DNA of 64,000 bases, taken from the NCBI RefSeq assembly GCF_003583765.1, contig NZ_QXQA01000002.1, positions 186,001 through 250,000 on the forward strand. Direction: 5' to 3'. Both the position numbers and the translations under genes were made by a program. The notes under the pieces are model-generated. The model worked only from the letters and a program-made list of their open reading frames with translations, did no database searches and was not told the origin of the DNA. Origin of the DNA: Paenibacillus nanensis. Its GTDB lineage: Bacteria > Bacillota > Bacilli > Paenibacillales > Paenibacillaceae. Numbering within the stretch: the stretch's first letter is position 1; the number at the start of each line of letters is the position of its first letter. This document shows positions 1-8,652 of this stretch, in pieces.

Positions 1-93
1 ACCGTATACGAACAGAACAATGGCAAAGGGTAAGATCGGTATAACCGCGAGAATCGTATACAGCCATTCGATGCTGCCCCATATTGCTCCCAT
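1..93 (-). CDS. DUF3397-like membrane protein, 5' end only
   Basis: Only the first 31 codons are inside the window; the gene runs off the left edge. The translation starts MGAIWGSIEWLY and continues into a hydrophobic segment, as expected for the first helix of a small integral membrane protein. A strong GGAGGAGGG ribosome site lies just upstream of the ATG. The gene follows the ketopantoate reductase gene on the same strand with a 19-base gap. In Bacillales a small DUF3397 membrane protein commonly sits in this place, between the panE-type gene and bshC/mraZ, and that synteny is the main basis for the family call. Function is unknown. Confidence 0.6.
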   Translation of the reverse strand, partial: MGAIWGSIEWLYTILAVIPILPFAIVLFVYG

Positions 94-112
94 TCCCGCC
101 CTCCTCCCTGGA

Positions 113-1081
113 TTACAACGTTGCTTCGCCGTATGGCGCAATCAGCGCCGTCATGGCATCGTTAAGCGGCGATTCCCGCCCGAGCTGCTTGGCGAGCCTC
201 GACACTGCTCCGTTAATAGCCTCGATCTCCGTCGGCCTTCCCGCCCTGACATCAGCCAGCATCGACGAAACATTGGCGCTTGTCCGGCTGCAGACATCCA
301 GCACGGCATCCCATCTGTCCTCGGATCGCTCCATTCCGGCGGCGACCAATATTTCATAGGTTTCCTTATGTAAAGCCCGCATAAGCCGCAGCCGTCCGTC
401 ATGCTGAGGCAGCTCTCCGTTCGTTACATCAAACAAGGCAGTAAGCGGATTAATCACCGCATTAATCAGCAGCTTTTGGTAAATGCGATTCTTCATGTTT
501 TTCGACAGAATAGCGTGAAATCCTGCCTTTTGCAAGGAAGAAAGTAACATTTTTTGTGCAATCTCGCTTTTTTCGGCTTTTTTCTGACCGTTTGCGTCCC
601 ATTCGCCGAACCAAAGCTCTCCAATGCCGGTATGCTTCACTGTACGGCTGTCCTCTCGTTTCGCCCCGTCGGTTGTAACCGCCGCATAAACCGGCGTTCC
701 GCCAAGCGCGTCCGCCAGCTTCTCGAGATGTCCGATTCCGTTCTGCAGGCAGATGACGGATGCGCCGTTTCTCGCCTTGTCCGACAGTGCCTTTAAGCTA
801 GATAATAGCTCGCTTCCGATCGCGGTCTGCTTCACGGCGAGCAAAATCCACATCTCGTCTTCCATCTCCATAGCGGATAGACGGCTCCCGTTCAACCATT
901 CGCTCGCGACGCGGACAAGCTGTTCCTCTCCCTGTTTGTTCACGAGCAGCAAGCCCTCCTCGCAAATCCGCCTGCTTTGCGCCTCCGTTCGCGTCCATAG
1001 CGTCGCCCCGGCTTCCGCGAGCGCAAGCTTAGCGGCAAACAGCAGCCCGATCGCTCCGCCGCCTACAATATGAATACCCAT
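113..1081 (-). CDS. panE: 2-dehydropantoate 2-reductase (ketopantoate reductase)
   Basis: Reduces 2-dehydropantoate to pantoate with NADPH in pantothenate and CoA synthesis; cytoplasmic. The 322 residues match the family length. The N-terminus carries the dinucleotide-binding glycine motif HIVGGGAIGLLFAAKL. The C-terminal helical domain starts near residue 190 and contains KLLINAVINPLTAL, where the family has its catalytic lysine and substrate-binding asparagine. A GGGAG ribosome site precedes the ATG. It is probably co-transcribed with the downstream DUF3397-like gene. The family also contains uncharacterised paralogues, so the exact substrate is inferred. Confidence 0.85.
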   Translation of the reverse strand: MGIHIVGGGAIGLLFAAKLALAEAGATLWTRTEAQSRRICEEGLLLVNKQGEEQLVRVASEWLNGSRLSAMEMEDEMWILLAVKQTAIGSELLSSLKALSDKARNGASVICLQNGIGHLEKLADALGGTPVYAAVTTDGAKREDSRTVKHTGIGELWFGEWDANGQKKAEKSEIAQKMLLSSLQKAGFHAILSKNMKNRIYQKLLINAVINPLTALFDVTNGELPQHDGRLRLMRALHKETYEILVAAGMERSEDRWDAVLDVCSRTSANVSSMLADVRAGRPTEIEAINGAVSRLAKQLGRESPLNDAMTALIAPYGEATL

Positions 1082-1147
1082 TGTTTTCTCCCTGTCCAGC
1101 GGAAATAATTGGCTTTCAAGTCTTCCGTATTATAACCTTCGCCTATT

Positions 1148-1182
1148 TAAAAGAAAAGCCCGCCGTTTAGGAATACGGCGGG
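1148..1182 (-). terminator. Rho-independent terminator of the rsfA-type gene
   Basis: On the minus strand an 8 bp perfect stem (CCCGCCGT/ACGGCGGG) with an 8-base loop is followed by CTTTTCTTTT. It lies 21 bases past the stop codon of the RsfA-like gene. Confidence 0.85.
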
Positions 1183-1202
1183 TTCTTCTGCTCCGATATG
1201 AC

Positions 1203-1853
1203 CTATTCAATACGTTCCAAGTTACCGTTGGCATCCATCTTAAACCGCGGCTTTGCTTCCTCTTCATTCGATAGTACCGTTAGCCGTCTTGCGCGGTCCA
1301 TAATTTGAATCAGCGTTTTGTAATCGTCGTTAACGGCGCGGTAATCGGTTTGGGCGCTGTTCACTTCCTTCGTCAGTCTTTCATTCTCGCTGCGAAGCCG
1401 GTACAGCTCTTCTTCCTTTTCTTTCAATTCCTTCTCGAACAGCTTAATTTGTCTGGCTAAATCTTGATAGGTCGTTTTCCAGCTCCGCAGATAGCGAATG
1501 ACCGCATCAACGGTAAGCCCTTCGTCCATCGCGTTTACATCCTGTTTAAAAGCGCGTTCTTCCGCGTCATATACCGCTATTGAAGAGACTTGGGATGTGG
1601 CGGTAACCGCCTGTTTTTTCAAATAGTTGCGCTTCTGGCGCTGCTGCTTCGCAATTTGAATCGCATCCTCGTAACGCTTGCGGACACAGCTGTTCCAACG
1701 GAACCCGCAGGCTGCGGATGTGCGCCCGATTCTTTCGCCAACCTCTTCGAAGGCCGCAAGCTGTGTGCTTCCCTCTCTTATATGGCGGAGCGTTACTTCG
1801 GCGAGAATCAAATCATCGTCCGGACTCCACGCGTCTTGTCTAACTGCTGTCAT
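1203..1853 (-). CDS. rsfA: RsfA family transcriptional regulator
   Basis: A 216-residue protein with a Myb/SANT-like N-terminal DNA-binding region (about residues 1-60: DAWSPDDDLILAEVTLRHI, then FRWNSCVRKRY) and a long C-terminal coiled coil (about residues 125-195, rich in E, K and L). That architecture is typical of the RsfA family, whose Bacillus subtilis founder is a prespore-specific regulator that modulates sigma-F-dependent genes. The AGGAGG site 9 bases upstream fixes the ATG start. It is a monocistronic unit with its own terminator, divergent from the DUF2626 gene. Several RsfA paralogues usually occur per genome, so orthology with B. subtilis rsfA is not certain. Confidence 0.85.
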   Translation of the reverse strand: MTAVRQDAWSPDDDLILAEVTLRHIREGSTQLAAFEEVGERIGRTSAACGFRWNSCVRKRYEDAIQIAKQQRQKRNYLKKQAVTATSQVSSIAVYDAEERAFKQDVNAMDEGLTVDAVIRYLRSWKTTYQDLARQIKLFEKELKEKEEELYRLRSENERLTKEVNSAQTDYRAVNDDYKTLIQIMDRARRLTVLSNEEEAKPRFKMDANGNLERIE

Positions 1854-2118
1854 GCAATCAAAACCTCCTAACGTAAAAGGCGCTTACTTATCTCTATGCC
1901 CTTGGTAGAGTTCATAGAATCTATTGGATACTATTTTGTATATCCATTTTTTAACTGACTCATACATGATTAGGATGATTGATGAGCAAACTGTAAACGG
2001 AAGGATCGTTTTATGGCAAAAAGTTTGCGATTTCGTCACGTATTCCGGTTTACACTGTACGGGGCAAACGCTATAATGAAGTTTAGAAAAATCGGGGCTT
2101 GGAAAAGGGGGATGTATC

Positions 2119-2355
2119 ATGGCACGCATGTATCGCGTTCTGGGCTTTTGGTGCCTAGTGATCGGACTGATGGCTTTTGCAGGCCACATGACGGAATTCG
2201 CGCTGTTGTTCTTTGCGCAGGCTGTCGCGTTCGTATTTTTGGGCTACTTGAATTTCTCCGAGAGAACATACATAACGATGTTCTGGGGATATATGGTGAT
2301 TTCGTTCGTAGGCTTCACCTACTGGTCGGTCTTCAAGATGGACCTGCCGTTCTAA
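2119..2355 (+). CDS. DUF2626 family small membrane protein
   Basis: A 78-residue protein made almost entirely of two or three hydrophobic segments (residues 5-30, 31-46 and 52-70), with YLNFSERTYITMFWGYM in the middle. Length and pattern match the DUF2626 family of short membrane proteins of Bacilli, whose function is unknown. The AAAAGGGGG site 7 bases before the ATG supports the start. A strong terminator follows 16 bases after the stop, so it is probably a single-gene transcript. Confidence 0.8.
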   Translation: MARMYRVLGFWCLVIGLMAFAGHMTEFALLFFAQAVAFVFLGYLNFSERTYITMFWGYMVISFVGFTYWSVFKMDLPF

Positions 2356-2371
2356 ACATCAGAACAAATGA

Positions 2372-2415
2372 GGCTGTCACCCGGTCGGATTAGATCCGCC
2401 GGTGACAGCCTTTTT
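2372..2415 (+). terminator. Rho-independent terminator of the DUF2626 gene
   Basis: A 10 bp outer stem (GGCTGTCACC/GGTGACAGCC) encloses a smaller CGGAT/ATCCG hairpin and is followed by TTTTT. It also lies between convergent genes. Confidence 0.9.
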
Positions 2416-2427
2416 AATGCCTTGCGG

Positions 2428-3615
2428 CTATTTCTTCTCCAGCACCATCACCTTAAAGCTCTCGCTCATGCTGTCGCTGAGCAGAAGCTGGCGAACGGCG
2501 CGGTTCCGTCTTGCAGCCTCACCGAACGGATCCATGCCGTCATGGTTGCGCAGCAGCTCAAAAACGCCATAGTCCACAAGAAACTGCTTTTGCGTGTCAT
2601 AGTAGACGACCTCGAAGCCCGCCTCTCGCGCCGATGCCTTGACGAAGGCGAAGGAAACATGCGCCGTTATATCCCGCTCGCCCGCGCCGAGCAAGGGCGA
2701 ATCGCTGGCTTGATGCCTCCAATACGTCATTAATGTGCCTTCCATCCGGTGTTCCGCCGCGTATTCCTCCGCATCATGGCCGTAATCAATAATCATGACC
2801 TTTCCCTTCGGCATGCGTGAGCTTAACTCGAAAAGCCAATCGCGCACGCCGGGGCAAATCTCCGTCGTTTGCCCCTCCCTTAAAAATATGCCGTCCCGCT
2901 TAAGCCAATCCGCTAGTCTTGGATCGGTTACCGCCATTTCGGTTAATGCGAAGCCTTCATCCGGCACAACGGCTACGCCGAGCTCGACGAGTCGCTTCCC
3001 CCTTCTCCGTATGCGGTGAACAGGGAAAGCGTCCAGCAATTCATTCGCCAGCACCAGAACGGAACCGTCAGACATCCACTTCGCATACTGTTCCCCGAAT
3101 TGGACGGATGATAGGACGACCGGCTGTCCACCACCTGCCCGATGAAACGTCCGGAAGGATTCCGCCGCAGCCGCTGCATGGCCTGGATGGTTCTCCACGA
3201 TAAGCGGGCGGAGCGTCATCTCTTCCGCTGACCGATGGTTTCGGAAGGCCGCCGCAATATCGGCAGACAGCTTCCCTGTGCCTGCTCCCCATTCCGCGAG
3301 CGTAACCGGAAATCCATATTCGCGGCCGAAATCGGCGGCGTAACGAGCGATAACTTCAGCCATAATAGTGCCGATAGCGGAGCTCGTAAAGAAGTCTCCC
3401 GATTTTCCAACTCGAACCGCGCCTGATTGATAATAGCCATACTGCTCGTCATATAAGCAGGCTTCCATGTAGGAGCAGAAGCTGATGGAAGGCACCATTC
3501 GACCCTCGTGCCGCCGATTACTTATGATTCGGCCCAACTGTGACGATCCGGCAATCTGTCCGGCGATTTTAGCCGCCAAAGGCGTATCTGGAAAACTCGG
3601 CATGATGGATTTCAT
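2428..3615 (-). CDS. SAM-dependent methyltransferase, MidA/NDUFAF7 family
   Basis: A 395-residue protein of the MidA family (DUF185), whose mitochondrial homologue methylates an arginine of a complex I subunit; the bacterial substrate is unknown. Visible features are FCSYMEACLYDEQYGYY near the N-terminus, the SAM-binding glycine motif EWGAGTGKLSADI near residue 110, LANELLDAFPVHR near residue 190, which is the family's best-conserved block, and IDYGHDAEEYAAEHR near residue 275. Cytoplasmic, with no signal peptide. Two in-frame ATGs lie 12 bases apart; GGAAAAGG abuts the first and is 12 bases from the second, so the start could be 3603. Confidence 0.82.
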   Translation of the reverse strand: MKSIMPSFPDTPLAAKIAGQIAGSSQLGRIISNRRHEGRMVPSISFCSYMEACLYDEQYGYYQSGAVRVGKSGDFFTSSAIGTIMAEVIARYAADFGREYGFPVTLAEWGAGTGKLSADIAAAFRNHRSAEEMTLRPLIVENHPGHAAAAAESFRTFHRAGGGQPVVLSSVQFGEQYAKWMSDGSVLVLANELLDAFPVHRIRRRGKRLVELGVAVVPDEGFALTEMAVTDPRLADWLKRDGIFLREGQTTEICPGVRDWLFELSSRMPKGKVMIIDYGHDAEEYAAEHRMEGTLMTYWRHQASDSPLLGAGERDITAHVSFAFVKASAREAGFEVVYYDTQKQFLVDYGVFELLRNHDGMDPFGEAARRNRAVRQLLLSDSMSESFKVMVLEKK

Positions 3616-3679
3616 CCTTTTCCATTTGTAAGATATAATAGAATAGGCTTCCGCATAAACTAGTTGCTGAGGAGGGAGG

Positions 3680-4786
3680 ATGCCGTTGACCGATAGCCAC
3701 GCTCACAAACGACTCGCAGCCGCAATCCTGGCAGCTCTCATCAGCGCCCTGCTTATTCTTCGGTTGCCCGTTCTAGCCGAAGAGAAGCCTAAATCCGAAG
3801 AAGACGTTCATTCTCTGCTCGAAAAAAGCTTATCCGTCGTTGAAATCGACAAAGAAATCGCGAGAATCGCCGTAGAGAAGGAAGCGCTGCTCGACACCAT
3901 GTCGGATACGGAACGGCAGCTGGCGGAGCAGGAAATCGCGATTGACGGCAAGCGCGATCAAGCAGGCGACGTGCTAAGAGCTTATTACATGGGAGAGCGG
4001 GATATGCTATACCTGTCTCTGCTAACGACGGACTCATGGACAGATTTTTTCACTATATTGGATTATCTCGATATCCTCGTATCGCAAGACAAGCATACCT
4101 TGAATACATATATCGGACAATATCGGGATCTGCAAAATCAATATACGCAGCTCGAGGACAAGCAAGCTGAATTGATTGCCTTGGAGGAGAAGCTGAAGCT
4201 GCAGCGGGACAGGGTTATCGCCCTTGAAGCCGAGCTGGAAGGCGAGCTGGCAGGAAGAACGGACAGCGAACGGATCCGGCTGCTGATTGAACAGCTGACA
4301 AGCTTCTGGGAAGAAAAAGGGCTCACTGAGGTCCGAGAATATTTCAAGGCGCTTTCGCGGGCAATGGGCGAGCTGCCGGGCTGGCTGCAGGATAATAAAG
4401 ATTTGATGGAGATTAAAGGCTTCCAGTATACGATCCGGGTGCCGGAAGACAGGCTGAACGAATTTTTGCGCGAGCAGGACGAAAAGTTTAACTACTTCTC
4501 GTTCCAATTCGAGGACGATCGGATTATCGCATACGGCAAACGGGACGATATCGAGATCAGCGTGTCCGGCCATTACAGTCTCATTGAGGAGCCGGACAAC
4601 GGCATCATGTTCCATGTTGATGAGCTGAAGTTTAACGGGTTTACACTCCCGGATACGACTCGCGCCGCACTTGAAGAGGAATTCGACCTTGGCTTCTATC
4701 CGGGCATGCTGACGAAGTTCCTGAAAGCCAATTCCGTTGCGATCGAGGATGGCGAGCTTATCATTAAACTGAGCGTGTCTTTATAA
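3680..4786 (+). CDS. Exported coiled-coil protein of unknown function
   Basis: A 368-residue protein with an N-terminal signal or anchor segment (about residues 10-33, ending VLAEEK). A long coiled coil follows (about 40-110 and 145-210), then a globular alpha/beta C-terminal domain (about 230-368). The first part resembles the coiled-coil regions of secreted peptidoglycan hydrolases and their regulators (PcsB/CwlO type), but no catalytic domain is present. I do not recognise the C-terminal domain. GAGGAGGGAGG ends right at the ATG, so the TTG two codons later (3686) has better spacing and may be the real start. It is followed by a bidirectional terminator. Confidence 0.65.
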   Translation: MPLTDSHAHKRLAAAILAALISALLILRLPVLAEEKPKSEEDVHSLLEKSLSVVEIDKEIARIAVEKEALLDTMSDTERQLAEQEIAIDGKRDQAGDVLRAYYMGERDMLYLSLLTTDSWTDFFTILDYLDILVSQDKHTLNTYIGQYRDLQNQYTQLEDKQAELIALEEKLKLQRDRVIALEAELEGELAGRTDSERIRLLIEQLTSFWEEKGLTEVREYFKALSRAMGELPGWLQDNKDLMEIKGFQYTIRVPEDRLNEFLREQDEKFNYFSFQFEDDRIIAYGKRDDIEISVSGHYSLIEEPDNGIMFHVDELKFNGFTLPDTTRAALEEEFDLGFYPGMLTKFLKANSVAIEDGELIIKLSVSL

Positions 4787-4802
4787 GGAAAGCTAGCATC
4801 AG

Positions 4803-4830
4803 AAAAGGATGGCATTCTGCCATCCTTTTT
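4803..4830. terminator. Bidirectional terminator between convergent genes
   Basis: AAAAGGATGGCA and TGCCATCCTTTTT form a near-perfect stem with a 3-base loop, giving a U-run on either strand. It serves the coiled-coil gene on plus and the binding-protein gene on minus. Confidence 0.9.
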
Positions 4831-4841
4831 ACATGCGGTCG

Positions 4842-6158
4842 CTATTCATCGGCGGATTGTACAAGGGCGAGGAAGCGCTGCGGCTCGTCGCCGGCGGCCT
4901 GCCAGACGGCTTGCAAGCTGTTCCATTGATACGGCCAGTTCGGATCCGGCTTAAAGCTTGCGTCGTCCTGCGACAGCTCGCTTAAAGCTTGCAGCCACCA
5001 TATAGGCGGCAGGTCTTCCGATTGCGTCAGAAGCCTTACCTGCTCGCTGTACAAAGAAGCTCTGACTGGCAGCCGTCCCGACTCTTCCATCTCCTGCAGA
5101 CCGACCGAGGCGTCCGTCATTTCTTGAATCCATAATATCGCTTCATTCTCCGATTGGCTTGCCGAGCTAATCACGAAGCTGCTTCCGTTCATCCACGGCG
5201 AGTCGATGGAATCCTGCTCTACCGTTAGGAGGCTTCTGACCGCTGCACTCATATCAATGTAGGATTCCCAAGGCATAATAAACATGAGCAGACGACTCGC
5301 CAAAGCGAGCTGGTTCAGCTGCTGGAGATTCGGGATCGGAACAGCCGATACAGCGGGCATATGCGCTTGCAGCCACAGCAGTTTCTCTTGCTCGGCCTCG
5401 GTTAGAGGTCCGAGCTGGAACGAGCGATGCTCCGTTTCGAACCTTGACAGCCACAGCTGCAGCTGCATCAAATCGCCTGGACTCAAATTGACCAAATACC
5501 GCTCCCCGTCGGAACGGGGCACGGCCGCGGCGATTTGCTCCGCAAGCGCTTGGAAGTCCAGCCAGTTTTGAGGCGGCTCGGAAAAACCGAACTCGGTTAA
5601 CATCGGCTTATTCCAAGCGATGATATACGGATTAACCGACTTCGGCGCTCCCCACAAATAGCCGTTCCATTTCAACGGCTCAAGCAGCCCGGGCAGCTGA
5701 TCCGAAAGCACGTCCCCCGTCATCAGGCTGTCCAGCGGCTTCAAATAACCTTTCACGGCTAATGGAATAATCCAGCTGTTATCGAGCAGCATAATGTCGG
5801 GCGCTACGCCCTGCGCGCTTTGCATCGCAATGGAAGCGTATCGTTCGCTGGTCTGTTGTTCATTCGACAGCTCCACGCGCACATGCGGGTACTGCAGCAT
5901 AAATTTTTCGGTCTGCTCTTCCAACCGTCTGAAGTCGGCAGGCTCCATGGTAACGGTTACATGAAGCACCGTTTCAAGCGGCGCAACGCGCGTTCCTCCC
6001 GCGGGCTCCACGGGCGGGTTCCCATCGGCAAGCTCCGCACGGTTCCAATTCATGGACTGGGAGAAATAAAGCAGCAGCAGCGCGGTAAGCAGCAATGCGC
6101 CGATCAGGAGGGGCGCAAATTTGCGAGGAGACACAGCCTTCTTCCTTTCCGGCATCAT
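4842..6158 (-). CDS. Extracellular solute-binding-like protein, membrane-anchored
   Basis: About 438 residues from the ATG chosen here. The N-terminus is basic (MMPERKKAVSPRKFAP), followed by a hydrophobic segment LLIGALLLTALLLLYF without a lipobox cysteine, which suggests a signal-anchor. The remainder has the pattern of family 1 (sugar-type) ABC binding proteins: VTVTMEPADFRRLEEQTEKF, PDIMLLDNSWIIPL, GYLWGAPKSVNPYIIAWNK. No permease or ATPase gene is adjacent, so it may be an orphan receptor or stress sensor rather than a transporter part. The reading frame is open to a TTG at 6251, but nothing upstream of that codon looks like a ribosome site. Confidence 0.7.
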   Translation of the reverse strand: MMPERKKAVSPRKFAPLLIGALLLTALLLLYFSQSMNWNRAELADGNPPVEPAGGTRVAPLETVLHVTVTMEPADFRRLEEQTEKFMLQYPHVRVELSNEQQTSERYASIAMQSAQGVAPDIMLLDNSWIIPLAVKGYLKPLDSLMTGDVLSDQLPGLLEPLKWNGYLWGAPKSVNPYIIAWNKPMLTEFGFSEPPQNWLDFQALAEQIAAAVPRSDGERYLVNLSPGDLMQLQLWLSRFETEHRSFQLGPLTEAEQEKLLWLQAHMPAVSAVPIPNLQQLNQLALASRLLMFIMPWESYIDMSAAVRSLLTVEQDSIDSPWMNGSSFVISSASQSENEAILWIQEMTDASVGLQEMEESGRLPVRASLYSEQVRLLTQSEDLPPIWWLQALSELSQDDASFKPDPNWPYQWNSLQAVWQAAGDEPQRFLALVQSADE

Positions 6159-6291
6159 CTTCGTTATGGGAATAGAATAGCAGTTCGAAGCGGAAATGTA
6201 CAAGACAAAATTGATATAAGATCTGGAATCGATAATTTTTATGCGGACCAAAAGAAAGGCGCGCTAGTGAAGAAGCGCGCCCTATCCTTCC

Positions 6292-7623
6292 TTATAACAA
6301 ATCTGCGGCATGCTGAGCCAGCTTGGAACGCTCGCCCTTCTCCAGCGTCATGTGGCCGCTGATGCTCTCCGCTTTAAACTTCTCTACGATATGGGTAAGC
6401 CCGTTGCTGATCGAGTCCAGATAAGGATGGTCGATTTGGCCCGGATCGCCCATCAGCACAATTTTACTGCCTTCCCCTACGCGGGATACTATCGTTTTCA
6501 CTTCATGCTTGGTCAGGTTTTGCGCCTCATCAATGATGATAAATTGCCCCGGGATGGAACGGCCGCGAATATACGTAAGCGCCTCGACCTGGATGCTTCC
6601 CATTCCCATTAATATTTTATCGATATCTCCCGCTTTTTTCGTATCGAACAAATACTCCAAATTATCATAGATCGGCTGCATCCACGGCCGAAGCTTCTCC
6701 TCCTTCTCGCCTGGCAAATAACCGAGATCCTTGCCCATCGGCACAACCGGACGGGCAATCAGCAATTTTTTATATTTATGCTCATCCTCCACCTTCAGCA
6801 AGCCGGCGGCAAGCGCAAGCAGCGTTTTCCCCGTTCCGGCTTTACCCGACAAAGTTACGAGCGGGATGTCATCGTTAAGCAATAGCTCCAAGGCCATCCG
6901 CTGCTGCGCGTTGCGCGCCGTGATCCCCCATACGGGATCATTGCTCAAATATAACGGCTCTAGCCGCATGCCGTCTTGGCTTACCTTCAGCAGCGCCGAT
7001 TTCGAGGTGCCCATTTCATCGCGAAGAATGACAAACTCGTTCGGATGCAGCCTGTCTCTTAGCTGCAAATGATTGACGCTCAAAAATCGATACGTATAAA
7101 ATTCATCGATAACCGACGGGTGCACATGAAGCGTAATGTTGCCGTTATAAAACTCGGAATTGTCCAGCACGCGGTCGGACAAATAATCCTGAGCCTGCAA
7201 GCCGAGCACGTCGGCTTTGATGCGAACAAGCACGTCTTTGCTGACCAAAACTACGCTTCGGCTGTTCTCCGCGTTCTCCTGCTCCATTTGATAATTAAGG
7301 GCCACCGCTAATATTCGGTTGTCATTCGACATCTCGCCGAACATTTCCTGTACGCGAACGAAGCTTCTATGATTCAGCTCAACCTTGATCAGACCTCCGC
7401 TCGGCAGATCGATGCCTTCATGCAAATGCCCGCTCTCCCGCATCTGATCGAGCAGTCTGGAGACATGTCTTGCATTGCGGCCTAGTTCATCTGCGAGCCG
7501 TTTCTTGGAATCAATCTCTTCCAATACGATCGCGGGAATGATGACTTCATTGTCATCAAAGGAGAAGAGCGATTGCGGATCATGGAGCAATACGTTGGTG
7601 TCGAGCACGAATATTTTTTTCAT
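6292..7623 (-). CDS. ylaK: PIN domain plus PhoH-type ATPase (YlaK/PhoH2 family)
   Basis: A 443-residue fusion of an N-terminal PIN nuclease-like domain (residues 1-150, with VLDTNVLLHDP carrying the first acidic residue) and a C-terminal PhoH ATPase domain. The latter shows Walker A GKAGTGKTLLALAAG near residue 262 and Walker B FIIIDEAQN near 362. Members of this PhoH2 architecture are proposed RNA helicase/ribonucleases. GGGAGGG precedes the ATG. The gene is divergent from a YlaJ-type lipoprotein gene, as in the B. subtilis yla region, which supports the ylaK name. Confidence 0.9.
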   Translation of the reverse strand: MKKIFVLDTNVLLHDPQSLFSFDDNEVIIPAIVLEEIDSKKRLADELGRNARHVSRLLDQMRESGHLHEGIDLPSGGLIKVELNHRSFVRVQEMFGEMSNDNRILAVALNYQMEQENAENSRSVVLVSKDVLVRIKADVLGLQAQDYLSDRVLDNSEFYNGNITLHVHPSVIDEFYTYRFLSVNHLQLRDRLHPNEFVILRDEMGTSKSALLKVSQDGMRLEPLYLSNDPVWGITARNAQQRMALELLLNDDIPLVTLSGKAGTGKTLLALAAGLLKVEDEHKYKKLLIARPVVPMGKDLGYLPGEKEEKLRPWMQPIYDNLEYLFDTKKAGDIDKILMGMGSIQVEALTYIRGRSIPGQFIIIDEAQNLTKHEVKTIVSRVGEGSKIVLMGDPGQIDHPYLDSISNGLTHIVEKFKAESISGHMTLEKGERSKLAQHAADLL

Positions 7624-7735
7624 GAGAACCCTCCCGGCGTCGGATATACATTTGCATACATAGCCTCAATTGGCAGAGGACACACTAATGCATAAGCGAT
7701 TTTTGCGCGACACACACGGATAAGAGGTGGCATAC

Positions 7736-8332
7736 ATGTACAAATGGTTATCGGCAGTAATGATTATTGCGGTTTTAACTGCAGGCTGCGGCGCCGGCGC
7801 GCGTAATAATGCATCACCCTCTCCTCAGAATAATGGTCAACTTCAAGCTCAGCAAAATCAAGACAATGGCGAAAGAATGCTTAGCCGCGCCGAGGTCGAA
7901 GCTCATCTTGAACAATTAGCGCGAGGCGTCTCCGGCGTCGAAAACGCCCATTGCGTCATCGTCGGCAATACGGCCATCGTCGGCATCGATGTCGACGGCA
8001 ACCTGGAGCGCTCACGCGTCGGCACGATCAAATATTCCGTAGCCGAGGCTTTCCGCAAAGATCCTTACGGCGTTGACGCTTTCGTTACGGCTGATATTGA
8101 CATTACCAACAGGCTTGCGGAAATCGGGGCCGATATCCGCAACGGAAGGCCGCTTGCCGGCTTCGCCGAAGAATTGGCCGATATTATGGGCCGCCTAGTG
8201 CCGCAAGTTCCGAGGGATATCGTTCCTCCAGCCATTGATGATCAAGACGTCAACAAGCTTGGCGGGCCGGCAAGCGGCGGCAATAACGGATCCCAAATGA
8301 CAAACCGTCCGCAAATGCAGCAGACGCATTAA
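7736..8332 (+). CDS. ylaJ: YhcN/YlaJ family sporulation lipoprotein
   Basis: A 198-residue lipoprotein. The signal peptide ends in the lipobox LTAGC (Cys near residue 20), followed by a low-complexity N/Q/P linker and a compact domain. That domain contains the family features GVSGVENAHCVIVGNTAIVGIDVD and YSVAEAFRKDPYGVDAFVT. YhcN/YlaJ proteins are spore membrane lipoproteins made under forespore control; their role is poorly defined. The ATG is chosen because GAGGTGG lies 5 bases upstream; a GTG three codons earlier overlaps that site. It is divergent from the ylaK homologue with a roughly 110-base shared promoter region. Confidence 0.88.
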   Translation: MYKWLSAVMIIAVLTAGCGAGARNNASPSPQNNGQLQAQQNQDNGERMLSRAEVEAHLEQLARGVSGVENAHCVIVGNTAIVGIDVDGNLERSRVGTIKYSVAEAFRKDPYGVDAFVTADIDITNRLAEIGADIRNGRPLAGFAEELADIMGRLVPQVPRDIVPPAIDDQDVNKLGGPASGGNNGSQMTNRPQMQQTH

Positions 8333-8411
8333 GGATGCCTCTAAGATTTATACTTCCGAGTAGCCTCGGAAATTGTTAAAATTTTATGAGGATAAGCTCT
8401 CCAAAAAACAC

Positions 8412-8441
8412 AAAAAGCCTAGTGAGTCCTCACTAGGCTTT
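8412..8441. terminator. Hairpin terminator shared by ylaJ and a small minus-strand ORF
   Basis: A 13 bp stem (AAAGCCTAGTGAG/CTCACTAGGCTTT) with almost no loop. The minus-strand copy has a five-T tail; the plus-strand copy has TTTCTTC. The stop codon of the small minus-strand ORF lies inside the stem. Confidence 0.8.
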
Positions 8442-8576
8442 CTTCTGTGACGCGTTTCCCATGTTCGCACACTTGTCCGCATCACCTTCGATGGCGTAAC
8501 GCTTTTCATGATCATTCCAAAGAGCTTCGTCCCGTCTGGCAGGCCGCGGACACGCTGCAGCAATTCGTATTCTCAT
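8433..8576 (-). CDS. Possible 47-residue protein, unknown
   Basis: A short frame starting MRIRIAAACPRPARRDEALW, basic, with two cysteines, and no family that I recognise. The case for it is the expression signals: an excellent GGAAGGAGGT site 8 bases before the ATG, a TATAAT-like element about 40 bases further up, and a strong terminator that overlaps its stop codon. A second ATG six bases upstream sits too close to the ribosome site. It lies downstream of the LCP gene on the same strand. In B. subtilis a small zinc-binding ylaI gene occurs near here, but this sequence does not resemble YlaI. Confidence 0.4.
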   Translation of the reverse strand: MRIRIAAACPRPARRDEALWNDHEKRYAIEGDADKCANMGNASQKKA

Positions 8577-8652
8577 CCGCATGACCTCCTTCCGAAATCA
8601 TAAGCAGCTTCTTTGGTCTTATTATAGCTATTATATTAGCATCAGTCTACGG

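Noticed and set aside
1884..2189. 101-codon minus-strand frame upstream of rsfA
   Set aside because: Overlaps the DUF2626 gene on the other strand, has no ribosome site and resembles no family.
4034..4615. 193-codon minus-strand frame
   Set aside because: Antisense to the coiled-coil gene; composition reflects the complement of its E/L/K repeats.
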